The position numbers and the translations under genes are program-made. The notes under the pieces are model-generated. The model did not search any database, had not been told where the DNA came from, and saw only the letters and a program-made list of their open reading frames with translations. DNA of 64,000 bases, taken from the NCBI RefSeq assembly GCF_016785095.1, contig NZ_JAEKJB010000008.1, positions 248,001 through 312,000 of the forward strand, given 5' to 3'. How positions within the stretch are numbered: the first letter of the stretch is position 1; every line of letters starts with the position of its first letter. Positions 15,163 through 23,264 of this stretch are shown one piece after another. The DNA is from Alloalcanivorax marinus (GTDB lineage: Bacteria; Pseudomonadota; Gammaproteobacteria; Pseudomonadales; Alcanivoracaceae).

Positions 15163-18015
15163 ATGGCCTGGACATTGATAGAAAACGCCGGGGACCTGTC
15201 CCCCGACGGCGGCGTCATGGCCGTCACCATCGACAAGGTGGCGGTAGCGCTGTACCGGTTCGGCGAGGATTACCTGGCCACCGGCAACATCTGCACACAC
15301 CAGTTCGCTCTGCTCAGCGACGGCTTCGTGGAAGACGGTTGCGTGGAATGCCCGCTGCACCAGGCGGTGTTCGATGTACGTACCGGCAAAGCTCTGTCCG
15401 GGCCAGTGAACAAGGATCTCGACACCTACGCGGTGAAGGTGGAAGACGGCCAGGTGTTCGTGGATGTCAGCCGCCCGGCGGAGATTGCCGAGGCGCCCGC
15501 CGACAACCGCATCGCCATGGCCGAGGAGCGCGATGACCGCTGCTTCGTCATTGTCGGCGGCGGCCAGGCCGCGGCCAGCGCCGCCCGCGCCCTGCGCGAC
15601 GCCGGCTTTACCGGCACCGTGAAGCTGTTTGCCCGCGAGCAGGCGCTGCCCTACGAGCGCCCGCCGCTGTCCAAGGCGATCCTGCTCGGTGAAGCCCCGC
15701 TGCATGGGCCGACCCTGCTGGACGGGCCGGCGGCGGAGCAGTTGAACGTGGAGCTGCACCTGGGCGTAACCGTGGCCGCCATCGACGCGGAACGGAAAAC
15801 GCTGACCGCCAGCAACGGCGAAACTCACGCCTACGATCAACTGTTACTCGCCACCGGCGCCTCGCCGCGCCCGTTGCCGATTCCCGGCGCGGACCTGTCG
15901 GCGGTGCACAGCCTGCGCACCCTGGAAGACGCCATCGCCTTCAAGCGCGCCCTGCAACCCGGCCGCCATATCGCCATTATCGGCAGCGGCTTTATCGGCC
16001 TGGAAGTGGCCTCGGCGGCCCGCCAACGGGGCTGCGAAGTGACCCTCGTTGAAGCCGCGCCGCGCATCTGCAGCCGCGCGCTGCATCCGCTGGCGGCACT
16101 GCGCGTGCACAAGCTGGCCGAACAAAACGGCGTACGCATTCTCACCGATGTGCAAACCACCGCCTTCGAAGCGTCCGACGGCGGCGTGGCTCTGAAACTG
16201 AACAACGGCGACACCCTGCAAGCGGACAACGTGCTGGTCGGCATCGGCGTGATTCCGGAAACCGCCCTGGCGGAGAGCCTGGGCCTGGAAATCGATAACG
16301 GCATCGTGGTGGATCGCTACGGCCACACCAGCCTGGACAGCGTGTTCGCCGCCGGCGATGTCGCCGTCACCCGCCGCGAGGACGGCACCCTGCTGCGGCT
16401 GGAATCCTGGCAGAACGCCCAGGAACAGGCTGCCGCCGCCGCCCGCACCATGGCCGGCCAGGACACCGCCCACGACGTCGTGCCCTGGTTCTGGAGCGAC
16501 CAGTTCGCGCACAACATCCAGATGCTGGGCCTGCCCACGGCGGACGACCAGATGGTCGCCAAACCCGGCTCGAACGGTGCCGAAACCCTGTACTTTCACA
16601 ATGGCGAGCGCCTCACCGGGGTGATCGCCTTCAACGACCCCGGCGCCATCCGCCGGGGTCGTGAATGGCTGCGCCGGGGCCTGTCCGTGGATGCCCTGAA
16701 CCGCCTTTTGGAAAACACCGCCGGCGCCGCCGGTGATGCCCGACTGCCCGCCCCACTCCGGAGAGGAACGATGAGCGATCTGTCCAACTACTATGTCTGG
16801 CCCCGGGAAGGTCTGACCCGCGTGCCGGACTGGGTATATACCGACCCCTACATTTTCGAACTGGAAGTGGAGCGCATTTTCCACGGCTCGACCTGGAACT
16901 ATGTGGCCCTGGAAGTGGAAATCCCCAACGCTGGTGATTTCAAACAGAGCAACGTGGGCCCGACGCCGGTGGTGGTCAGCCGCGACGAAGACGGCGACAT
17001 CAATGTGTTCGTCAACCGCTGTTCCCACCGGGCCGCCCAGTTCTGCCGTGACCTGCGCGGCAACGCGGAAGAGTTCGTGTGCCCCTACCATCAATGGTCC
17101 TATGACCTGAAGGGCAACCTGGCCGGGGTACCCTTCCGGCGGGGCGTGGACGGCAAAGGCGGCATGCCCAAGGACTTCAAGACCTGCGACCATGGCCCCA
17201 CCAAACTGAAGGTGACCACCCGCCACGGCGTGGTGTTCGCGTCCTTCGACCACGACATGAAGCCGCTGGAAGACTACCTGGGCCCGGACATGCTGCGCGA
17301 GTTCGACGCCACCTTCGACGGCCGCGAGCTGAAGCTGCTGGGCTACTACCGCAACTCCCTGCCGGGCAACTGGAAGCTCTACCACGAGAACCTTAAGGAC
17401 CCCTACCACGCCACCCTGCTGCACACCTTCCTGGTCAGCTTCGGTCTGCTGGTGGCCGGCAACAAGTCGCAAATGATCTGCGATGAAACCGGCCTGCACG
17501 GCGCCATGGCCTCGGCGAAAAGCGATGGCAGCAACGTCAGCGAGGAAAACCGCAAGGAAATGCGCGCCTATCGTCCGGAGTTCCAGTTGGAGCGCGAGGA
17601 CATGCTCGACTTCATCCCCGAGTTCAACTCGGACTGGAGCGTGACCATGCTCACCGTCTGGCCGAACCTGATCGTGCAGCGGGAAATGAACACCCTGGGC
17701 GTGCGTCAGATCGTGCCCAGCGGCCCCGATGAATTCGTCATGAACTGGACCATGTTCGGCTTCGCCGACGACGACGAGGAAATGACCCGCCATCGTCTGC
17801 GGCAAGGCAACCTGATGGGCCCCGCCGGTTTCCTCGGTCTGGAAGACAACGAAGCGATCAAGTTCGTCCAGGACGGCATGAAGCGGACCCAACCGGGTGA
17901 GCACCTGGTGGCGCTGGACCCGGACACCCCCGCCGGCACCGCCGATACGCTGATTTCCGAATCCGCCATCCGCGCCATGTACCAAAGCTGGCGCAAGGCC
18001 CTGGACATCGAATAA
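15163..18015 (+). CDS. Fused Rieske ferredoxin - FAD ferredoxin reductase - Rieske oxygenase alpha subunit
   Basis: One uninterrupted 950-codon frame. Residues 1-105 are a Rieske ferredoxin (CTH...CPLH). Residues ~125-520 are a FAD/NAD reductase with the dinucleotide motifs VGGGQAAASAARAL and IGSGFIGLEVASAA and the FAD motif VFAAGDVAV. Residues 537-950 are an oxygenase alpha subunit with Rieske motif CSHRAAQF...CPYHQW and mononuclear-iron motif NLKDPYHATLLH, closest in style to the salicylate/anthranilate (NagG/AndAc) group. An internal ATG at 16771 (residue 537) has its own GGAGAGGA site, so a separate 414-residue alpha subunit may also be made. Together with the beta subunit this would hydroxylate a ring carboxylate using NADH. 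The substrate is unknown. Confidence 0.9.
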   Translation: MAWTLIENAGDLSPDGGVMAVTIDKVAVALYRFGEDYLATGNICTHQFALLSDGFVEDGCVECPLHQAVFDVRTGKALSGPVNKDLDTYAVKVEDGQVFVDVSRPAEIAEAPADNRIAMAEERDDRCFVIVGGGQAAASAARALRDAGFTGTVKLFAREQALPYERPPLSKAILLGEAPLHGPTLLDGPAAEQLNVELHLGVTVAAIDAERKTLTASNGETHAYDQLLLATGASPRPLPIPGADLSAVHSLRTLEDAIAFKRALQPGRHIAIIGSGFIGLEVASAARQRGCEVTLVEAAPRICSRALHPLAALRVHKLAEQNGVRILTDVQTTAFEASDGGVALKLNNGDTLQADNVLVGIGVIPETALAESLGLEIDNGIVVDRYGHTSLDSVFAAGDVAVTRREDGTLLRLESWQNAQEQAAAAARTMAGQDTAHDVVPWFWSDQFAHNIQMLGLPTADDQMVAKPGSNGAETLYFHNGERLTGVIAFNDPGAIRRGREWLRRGLSVDALNRLLENTAGAAGDARLPAPLRRGTMSDLSNYYVWPREGLTRVPDWVYTDPYIFELEVERIFHGSTWNYVALEVEIPNAGDFKQSNVGPTPVVVSRDEDGDINVFVNRCSHRAAQFCRDLRGNAEEFVCPYHQWSYDLKGNLAGVPFRRGVDGKGGMPKDFKTCDHGPTKLKVTTRHGVVFASFDHDMKPLEDYLGPDMLREFDATFDGRELKLLGYYRNSLPGNWKLYHENLKDPYHATLLHTFLVSFGLLVAGNKSQMICDETGLHGAMASAKSDGSNVSEENRKEMRAYRPEFQLEREDMLDFIPEFNSDWSVTMLTVWPNLIVQREMNTLGVRQIVPSGPDEFVMNWTMFGFADDDEEMTRHRLRQGNLMGPAGFLGLEDNEAIKFVQDGMKRTQPGEHLVALDPDTPAGTADTLISESAIRAMYQSWRKALDIE
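16758..16773 (+). promoter_or_regulatory. Internal ribosome-binding site and start codon of the oxygenase domain
   Basis: The sequence CCGGAGAGGAACGATG places a Shine-Dalgarno-like GGAGAGGA seven bases before the ATG at 16771-16773. It sits in frame inside the 950-codon gene, exactly at the border between the reductase and oxygenase domains, where a stop codon would normally be expected. Confidence 0.65.
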
Positions 18016-18026
18016 GGGAGATTATT

Positions 18027-18539
18027 ATGGAAGCCATCAAAAAAACCCAAGCCGCTCCCGGGCTCGACCAGGCGCAACTGGTCCACGCCATTGAGCGCTT
18101 CAACACTGACTACTGCCGCGCCCTGGACGACGGCCGCCTGCACGACTGGGTGGAATTTTTCACCGAGGATGCCTACTACGTGGTGTCCGCCCGGGAGAAT
18201 CACAGCGCCCGGTTGCCGGTGGGGCTGGTTTACTGCGAAGGCAAGGGCATGCTCAAGGACCGCGCCCTGGCGATCCTGGAAACCTCCATGTACGCGCCCC
18301 GTTATTTACGGCACTTCGTCACCAACACCTACGCCGAGCCCCAGGACGACGGCACCATCGTCGCCGGCGCCAACTACATGCTCACCCAGGTTTTGATGGA
18401 CCAGCCCACCGCTACCCTGCACCAGGTGGGCTGCTACCTGGACCGCTTCGTGTTCGAAAACGGCGAGCTCAAACTCCAGGAACGGCGTGCCATCTACGAC
18501 AACCTGCTCTTGGATAACGCACTGGTCCACCCCGTGTAA
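18027..18539 (+). CDS. Rieske oxygenase beta subunit
   Basis: 170 residues of the ring-hydroxylating dioxygenase beta family (NTF2-like fold): an N-terminal helix, RALDDGRLHDWVEFFTEDAYYVVSARE, then PRYLRHFVTN and the ending LQERRAIYDNLLLDNALVHPV. These small subunits stabilise the alpha3-beta3 hexamer. It starts 11 bp after the fused oxygenase gene with an AAGGGAG site, so the two are cotranslated. A strong terminator follows directly. Confidence 0.92.
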   Translation: MEAIKKTQAAPGLDQAQLVHAIERFNTDYCRALDDGRLHDWVEFFTEDAYYVVSARENHSARLPVGLVYCEGKGMLKDRALAILETSMYAPRYLRHFVTNTYAEPQDDGTIVAGANYMLTQVLMDQPTATLHQVGCYLDRFVFENGELKLQERRAIYDNLLLDNALVHPV

Positions 18540-18546
18540 CCCTCTT

Positions 18547-18573
18547 GGCGCGCCCGTGTGGCGCGCCTTTTTT
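18547..18573 (+). terminator. Intrinsic terminator after the oxygenase operon
   Basis: GGCGCGCC (18547-18554), a 5-base loop, GGCGCGCC (18560-18567) and then six Ts. It closes the oxygenase operon 8 bp after the beta-subunit stop. Confidence 0.88.
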
Positions 18574-18602
18574 AATTCCGCCCACCCGCCACGGAGAAGG
18601 TT

Positions 18603-19505
18603 ATGTCAAACCTTACAGGCACCGGCAAGGCCGGACCGGCGGCGTTCGCTTGCCTGCTGCTGGTGGGCACCTTCCTAGGTCTTTCCCTGATTCTCGCCAA
18701 ATTGGCGGACCAGGCCGGCGCACCCCGGCTCACCTTTCTGATGGTGGGGATCGGCGGCGCCGGGCTTATCCTCACCGCGCTCTCCGCACTGGCCCGCCAG
18801 CCCATGCCCATCAACCGCCGCACCCTGGAATACGGCCTGGTCTCCGGCTTTCTGCTGGCGGCCCCCACGGCGCTGGGTTTTCTCGCGGTGCGCCATGTGG
18901 GCGCCGGCTACCTGTCCATGAGCTTTGCCTTCCCGGTGCTGTTCACCTGGATCATCGCCACGCTGATGCGCCTTGAGCGGGTGAGACTGCTGCGCTTCAC
19001 CGGCGTGGCCCTGGGCCTGGCCGGCGGCCTCCTGCTGGCCGCCGCCAAGGCGGGCAGCGCCAGTGCTTCACCGGGCTGGGCCCTGCTAGTACTGGCCATG
19101 CCGATGATGCTCGCCGCCGGTAATGTGTACCGCTCTCTGCGCTGGCCGGCGAATACCTCGCCGCTGTTTCTGGCCGGGTTGATGGAGATCGGTGCTGCCT
19201 TGATGCTGGTGCCCTGCGTGCTGCTGCTCGAACCGGAGCAAAGCGCGGAGCTGCTGGCCAACCGCGACACCGTGCGCCTGCTGTGGGTGGAGGTGGGGGT
19301 ATTCTCGGTGTTGTATTCGTTCTACTTCGTGCTGCAGAAAATGGCCGGCCCGGTTTACCTGAGCCAGATTGGCACCGTGGCCGCCGTGGTCGGCAGCCTG
19401 ATCGCCATCCTTGCCCTGGGCGAAGCACCGCCGCCGTTCCTCGGTTTGGCCGTGCTGCTGGTGGCCGCCGGCACCCTTCTGTTCCACAAAGGCGCCCACG
19501 CCTGA
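18603..19505 (+). CDS. DMT-superfamily (EamA) transporter
   Basis: 300 residues with about ten membrane segments in two EamA halves: residues 14-140 with PTALGFLAVRHVGAGYLSMSF, and 155-295 ending PPPFLGLAVLLVAAGTLLFHK. Members export or import small metabolites by drug/metabolite-type transport. It lies 63 bp after the beta subunit but behind the terminator at 18547, so it may be expressed partly by read-through or by its own promoter. A role in exporting a pathway intermediate is possible but unproven. Confidence 0.85.
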   Translation: MSNLTGTGKAGPAAFACLLLVGTFLGLSLILAKLADQAGAPRLTFLMVGIGGAGLILTALSALARQPMPINRRTLEYGLVSGFLLAAPTALGFLAVRHVGAGYLSMSFAFPVLFTWIIATLMRLERVRLLRFTGVALGLAGGLLLAAAKAGSASASPGWALLVLAMPMMLAAGNVYRSLRWPANTSPLFLAGLMEIGAALMLVPCVLLLEPEQSAELLANRDTVRLLWVEVGVFSVLYSFYFVLQKMAGPVYLSQIGTVAAVVGSLIAILALGEAPPPFLGLAVLLVAAGTLLFHKGAHA

Positions 19506-19609
19506 CCCGGCCCATCGGCGTCAAATCCCGCAAAATTCCTCTAAAACTGTAAAACGGCGTCGAGCCACGCCGCCGTCAATGGTACAAACCGGCTATCGAA
19601 GACAAAGAG

Positions 19610-20038
19610 ATGGCCATGCGCGAAGAGAAAGACGTCTGGTACGGCACCCCCTCCCAGGTGGTCAACCTGGGCACCTTCATTGTGTGCGGGCTGTTGTTTT
19701 TCCTGGTGATCCCGCTGTTTATCGCCCTGTGGCGCTGGCTGGAGGTGAAGTACACCAAGTACGAACTCACCACCCAGCGGCTGCGCACGCGCCACGGCGT
19801 GCTCAACCGCAAGACCAACGAGCTGGAGCTGTACCGGGTCCGCGATTACCAGCTTGAAGAACCTTTCTTTCTGCGTCTGTTTTCCCTCGGCAACGTGATC
19901 CTGCGCACCTCCGATCGCACCAGCCCGGTGGTCACCATCCGGGCCATCGAAAACGGCGAGGAGCTGCGCGAGAAACTTCGCCAGTACGTGGAAGAGTGCC
20001 GCACCCATAAAGGCGTGCGCGAATTCGACGTGGAATAA
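19610..20038 (+). CDS. Membrane protein with bacterial PH (bPH2/YdbS-like) domain
   Basis: 142 residues. One or two membrane segments (about residues 20-42) are followed by a bPH2 domain with YELTTQRLRTRHGVLNRKTNELELYRVRDYQLEEPFFLRLF and VVTIRAIENGEELREKL. These domains occur in small inner-membrane proteins of unknown detailed function. A second ATG at 19616 is an equally possible start. It precedes a 66-residue membrane protein by 8 bp, so the two are likely cotranscribed. Confidence 0.82.
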   Translation: MAMREEKDVWYGTPSQVVNLGTFIVCGLLFFLVIPLFIALWRWLEVKYTKYELTTQRLRTRHGVLNRKTNELELYRVRDYQLEEPFFLRLFSLGNVILRTSDRTSPVVTIRAIENGEELREKLRQYVEECRTHKGVREFDVE

Positions 20039-20046
20039 GGACCACC

Positions 20047-20247
20047 ATGACTCCCTTCGACATTATTCTGCTGATCGTCGGCCTGGCGCTGCTGATCCTG
20101 GGCGCCGTATCCGGCATCGCCCTGTTCGCCCGCGCCATCAAACTCTCCGACAAATTCGGCGACGAAACCAATATCGGCACTCTATGGGGCCTGTTCTTCC
20201 TCGGCCTCGCCGCCGGTCTGTTGATGATCTGGATCGCCCTCCCCTAG
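20047..20247 (+). CDS. Small two-helix membrane protein
   Basis: 66 residues with two hydrophobic segments (about residues 5-28 and 45-64) joined by a short polar loop, KLSDKFGDETN. I do not recognise the family. It follows the PH-domain gene by 8 bp with a plausible AAGGA site, so it is probably part of the same unit. Its high hydrophobicity and tight spacing support a real gene. Confidence 0.65.
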   Translation: MTPFDIILLIVGLALLILGAVSGIALFARAIKLSDKFGDETNIGTLWGLFFLGLAAGLLMIWIALP

Positions 20248-20348
20248 GGTGAACGGACCATCCCATCGGAGTCGTCCCCCGGCCGCTTATTGATTTATAA
20301 ATGCTTCTCCGGTTTTAAAAAGCCTCACAGGGTAGAATGAAGCCTTTC

Positions 20349-20372
20349 AGAGCCCGTCTATCGGCGGGCTCT
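20349..20372 (+). terminator. Hairpin before rlmA
   Basis: AGAGCCCG (20349-20356) pairs with CGGGCTCT (20365-20372) around an 8-base loop. The following bases TCGTAG are only weakly T-rich. It may end the preceding small operon or lie in the rlmA leader. The rest of the gap 20248-20403 shows nothing else clear. Confidence 0.4.
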
Positions 20373-20403
20373 TCGTAGCATCATGCGGGGCACGCGGCCA
20401 ACC

Positions 20404-21261
20404 ATGAACATTACCCCTTTTCAGGCGCTGGCCTGCCCGTTGGATGGCGAGCCACTGCGGCAATGTGACCGCACCTGGCGTTGCGCCGCCGGCCACAGTT
20501 TCGATATCGCCCGCCAGGGCTACGTCCACCTACTTCCGGTGCAGCGCAAGCGGTCACGCGACCCGGGCGACAGCACGGAAATGGTGGCGGCCCGTCAGCG
20601 CTTTCTCGCCGCGGGTCATTACCTCCCGATTGCCGAAGCGGTGAGCCGCGCGGCGCTGGAAGGGCTATCGGCGGATACGATGGCTCACTGTCTCGATGCC
20701 GGTTGCGGCGAGGGCCACTACCTGCGTGAACTGGCCCGTTTCGCCGATGGAAAGCCGCCCCTGGCACTAATCGGGGTGGATATTTCCAAACCGGCGGTGC
20801 TGGCCGCCGCGAAACAGGATAAACACGCCCGCTGGGTCGTGGGCAGCAACGCCAGGTTGCCCGTGCTACCGGCCACGCTCGACCGGCTGCTGTGCCTGTT
20901 CGGCTTTCCTATGTACGACGAGTTCGCGCGCGCGCTGAAACCCGGCGGCGTGCTGTTGCAGGTCGATGCCGGGCCCGATCATTTGCGTGAGCTGCGCGAG
21001 ATCATCTATCCGGCACTAAAGCCGGAGCGCGCGGGCAGCCCGGAAACGCCACCGGGCTTTACCCTGCTGGGGACCGAGACGATTCGCTATCCGCTCAAGC
21101 TGGCCGGCGCGCAACCCATCGCCGACCTGTTGGCGATGACACCGCATCTCTACCGCGCCAGCGCCGAAGGCCGGGCGCGAGCGGCGGCTCTTGAAACGCT
21201 CAACGTCACCGTGGATGTACGCCTGATGCGATTCGAGTGTGACGCACGCGCATCCTCGTAA
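20404..21261 (+). CDS. rlmA: 23S rRNA (guanine-745-N1)-methyltransferase
   Basis: 285 residues. The family segment GYVHLLPVQRKRSRDPGDSTEMVAARQRFLAAGHY near residues 40-75 is diagnostic of RlmA, and the SAM motif is LDAGCGEGHY. The N-terminal zinc ribbon reads C11-x2-D14...C27-x3-H31, so the usual second cysteine is replaced by Asp14; an extra Cys21 is nearby. The ATG at 20404 was chosen over one seven codons upstream by comparison with the usual short N-terminus. Confidence 0.92.
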   Translation: MNITPFQALACPLDGEPLRQCDRTWRCAAGHSFDIARQGYVHLLPVQRKRSRDPGDSTEMVAARQRFLAAGHYLPIAEAVSRAALEGLSADTMAHCLDAGCGEGHYLRELARFADGKPPLALIGVDISKPAVLAAAKQDKHARWVVGSNARLPVLPATLDRLLCLFGFPMYDEFARALKPGGVLLQVDAGPDHLRELREIIYPALKPERAGSPETPPGFTLLGTETIRYPLKLAGAQPIADLLAMTPHLYRASAEGRARAAALETLNVTVDVRLMRFECDARASS

Positions 21262-21327
21262 GGCGGAAAATGCGGATCAATCAGGGCACCGGGCTCCATG
21301 AAATCAGTGGCACCGGAAGCGCGGCCC

Positions 21328-22020
21328 CTAGGCGGCGGCGGAATCCCCGCTTGCCGATTGCAAACGGGCCACCAGGCTCTCCACCTCCGCCAGGGCATCG
21401 CGAATGGAGCGCCGCAACCGTTCGCCGCCCTCCTCCTGATATTCGATGGCCACCTCATGGACCTGCTCAATGCCCATGAACGTCATCGCCGTGCGCACGC
21501 TGTCTTCCAGAAAATTCATGTGCGCCATGGGGCCGCCGGCGCTCTGCCCGTGGCCACCCCGGGACGCCAGAATCACCGCGTGACGAGGGCGATCCGCAAG
21601 CAGCGGCACGAAGGGCTCCTCGGTGTTCTCCGCATCGAAACTCACGGTGCGCTCCAGGCGCACGATCTGGTCGATCCAGGCCTTGAAGGCCGCCGGATAA
21701 CTGAAGTTATAGAGCGGCACGCCCAACACCAGCACATCCGCGGCGATCACCTCGTCCACCAGGGTATCGCTCTCCGCCAGGGCCGCCGCCATGCGCGCGG
21801 AACGGCGCTCCGTGGGCGTGAAAGCGGCCTCGATCCAGTCCACCGTCAACAACGACGGCGGCCGGGCGCCGAGATCCCGGCGCGTCACCGGGTCGTCGGG
21901 CCGGGCCGCCTTCCAGTGCTCGATAAAATGATGGCTCAGGCGGCGGCTCAGGGAGCCGTGCTCATGGGTCCCGGCCCGGCCGGGGCGCGGGCTGGCGTCA
22001 AGATGCAGTAAGCGGGTCAT
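21328..22020 (-). CDS. FMN-dependent NADH-azoreductase-like flavodoxin-fold enzyme
   Basis: 230 residues. The FMN phosphate loop is at LLHLDASPRPGRAGTHEHGSLSRRL, with the flavin segment VPLYNFSYPAAFKAWIDQIVR and the SRGGHG loop of the AzoR family. Such enzymes reduce quinones or azo compounds with NAD(P)H. The ATG at 22020 has a clear AAGGAGAG site upstream; in-frame codons further up are low-complexity. It is divergent from a LysR-type gene, which is likely its regulator. Confidence 0.87.
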   Translation of the reverse strand: MTRLLHLDASPRPGRAGTHEHGSLSRRLSHHFIEHWKAARPDDPVTRRDLGARPPSLLTVDWIEAAFTPTERRSARMAAALAESDTLVDEVIAADVLVLGVPLYNFSYPAAFKAWIDQIVRLERTVSFDAENTEEPFVPLLADRPRHAVILASRGGHGQSAGGPMAHMNFLEDSVRTAMTFMGIEQVHEVAIEYQEEGGERLRRSIRDALAEVESLVARLQSASGDSAAA

Positions 22021-22180
22021 CGGTTCTCTCCTTGGTTCGGGCCTCGGTTCGGGTTCGTTCCTGGGTGAAACTGCCTCACCCATGCTTGACACCCGCACCA
22101 TGAAACCCGAGGCTCAGGTCAGCGACAAACGACCTTTTCTTGCCGGAACGGCAAAATGAAATTCATCCATCAGGCCCGCC

Positions 22181-23086
22181 ATGACCGCCCGTAAACTGCC
22201 CTCGCTTTCCGCGCTGCGCGCCTTCGAGGCGGCGGCCCGCCACCGCAGCGCCAAACAAGCCGCCCAGGAACTGTCGGTGACGCCCACCGCCATCAGCCAC
22301 CAGCTCCGCCAGCTGGAGGAACAGCTCGGCCTGGCACTGTTCATCCGCAAGCCCCGCCAATTGGAACTGACGGTGCAAGGCCGCGAGCTGCTCGCCACCG
22401 CCAGCGACGCCTTCGATGCCCTGGCGGACACCGTGGCGCGCCTGCGCCCGGCGCCGCAACAACATACCGTCACCCTCTCCACCATCCCGGCGGTGGCGGC
22501 GCGCTGGCTGCTGCCCCGGGTCTGCGAACTGCGCGACGCCTACCCGGATCTGAACCTGAACCTGCAGATCTCTCATCATCTGGTGCCCCTGGACGGCGTC
22601 GCCGCGGACCTGGCGATCCGCTACGGCGCCGGCCACTGGCCCGGCCTTCAAGCGGAGAAGCTGTTCGACAACACCTTCGTGCCCGCCTGCAGCCCGGCCC
22701 TGGGTCTGCGCACCCACGAAGACCTGCGCCACGCCACCCTGATCCACTACGAACCGCCCAACCACAAAGGTGCCCTGCTCAGCTGGCCCGCCTGGCAAAA
22801 GCTCGCCCGGGTGCCCGACCTGGACATCAGCAAGGGACTGGTTTTTTCCGACGAAACCCACACCATCGCCGCCGCCCTGGGCGGCCAGGGCATCGCCCTG
22901 ATGAGCCGTACCCTGATCGCCGAGGAACTGGCCGACGGCCGGCTGGTGGAACCCTTCGGCCCGGAACTGCCCGGCGAGCCCTTCCACCTGGTCTATCCGC
23001 CGGAACGCCTCAAGGAACCGGCCATCCAGGCGGTGCGGGATTGGGTTCTGGGTTTGCAGGCGGGGCTCGGAGAGGATCGCGGCTGA
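22181..23086 (+). CDS. LysR-family regulator (GcvA-like)
   Basis: 301 residues. The N-terminal winged helix (LPSLSALRAFEAAARHRSAKQAAQELSVTPTAISHQLRQLEEQLG) is followed by a type-2 periplasmic-binding effector domain of the GcvA/AmpR group. It is transcribed divergently from the azoreductase gene with a 160-bp shared promoter region. Its last codons and stop lie within a REP copy (23076-23099), suggesting that the repeat inserted at or replaced the gene end. Confidence 0.9.
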   Translation: MTARKLPSLSALRAFEAAARHRSAKQAAQELSVTPTAISHQLRQLEEQLGLALFIRKPRQLELTVQGRELLATASDAFDALADTVARLRPAPQQHTVTLSTIPAVAARWLLPRVCELRDAYPDLNLNLQISHHLVPLDGVAADLAIRYGAGHWPGLQAEKLFDNTFVPACSPALGLRTHEDLRHATLIHYEPPNHKGALLSWPAWQKLARVPDLDISKGLVFSDETHTIAAALGGQGIALMSRTLIAEELADGRLVEPFGPELPGEPFHLVYPPERLKEPAIQAVRDWVLGLQAGLGEDRG

Positions 23087-23099
23087 AGCCGCTCCTACA
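23076..23099. repeat. REP-type element (single copy)
   Basis: The 24-mer beginning ATCGCGGCTGAAGCCGC and ending CTCCTACA matches the REP arms at 280, 28126 and 30638. It overlaps the last 11 bases of the upstream LysR gene, including its TGA. Confidence 0.8.
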
Positions 23100-23172
23100 G
23101 CGATCATTTCCCCGGCCAGAACGAACCGAGGCGCCGAGGATGGAGAGGTCCTTCGCGGAAACCGATAAAAGC

Positions 23173-23197
23173 AAAAGCCGCCTTGTGGGCGGCTTTT
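23173..23197. terminator. Bidirectional intrinsic terminator between LysR and paaK
   Basis: AAAAGCCGCC (23173-23182) and GGCGGCTTTT (23188-23197) form a stem with a short loop and a T-run on either strand. It lies between the convergent LysR and paaK genes and can serve both. Confidence 0.8.
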
Positions 23198-23264
23198 GGA
23201 GGGGCCGGCCAACGCCGGGGTGGCGGCGCGGCCGGTAGCGCGGTGAGCGCGCGTTGGGACGTGA

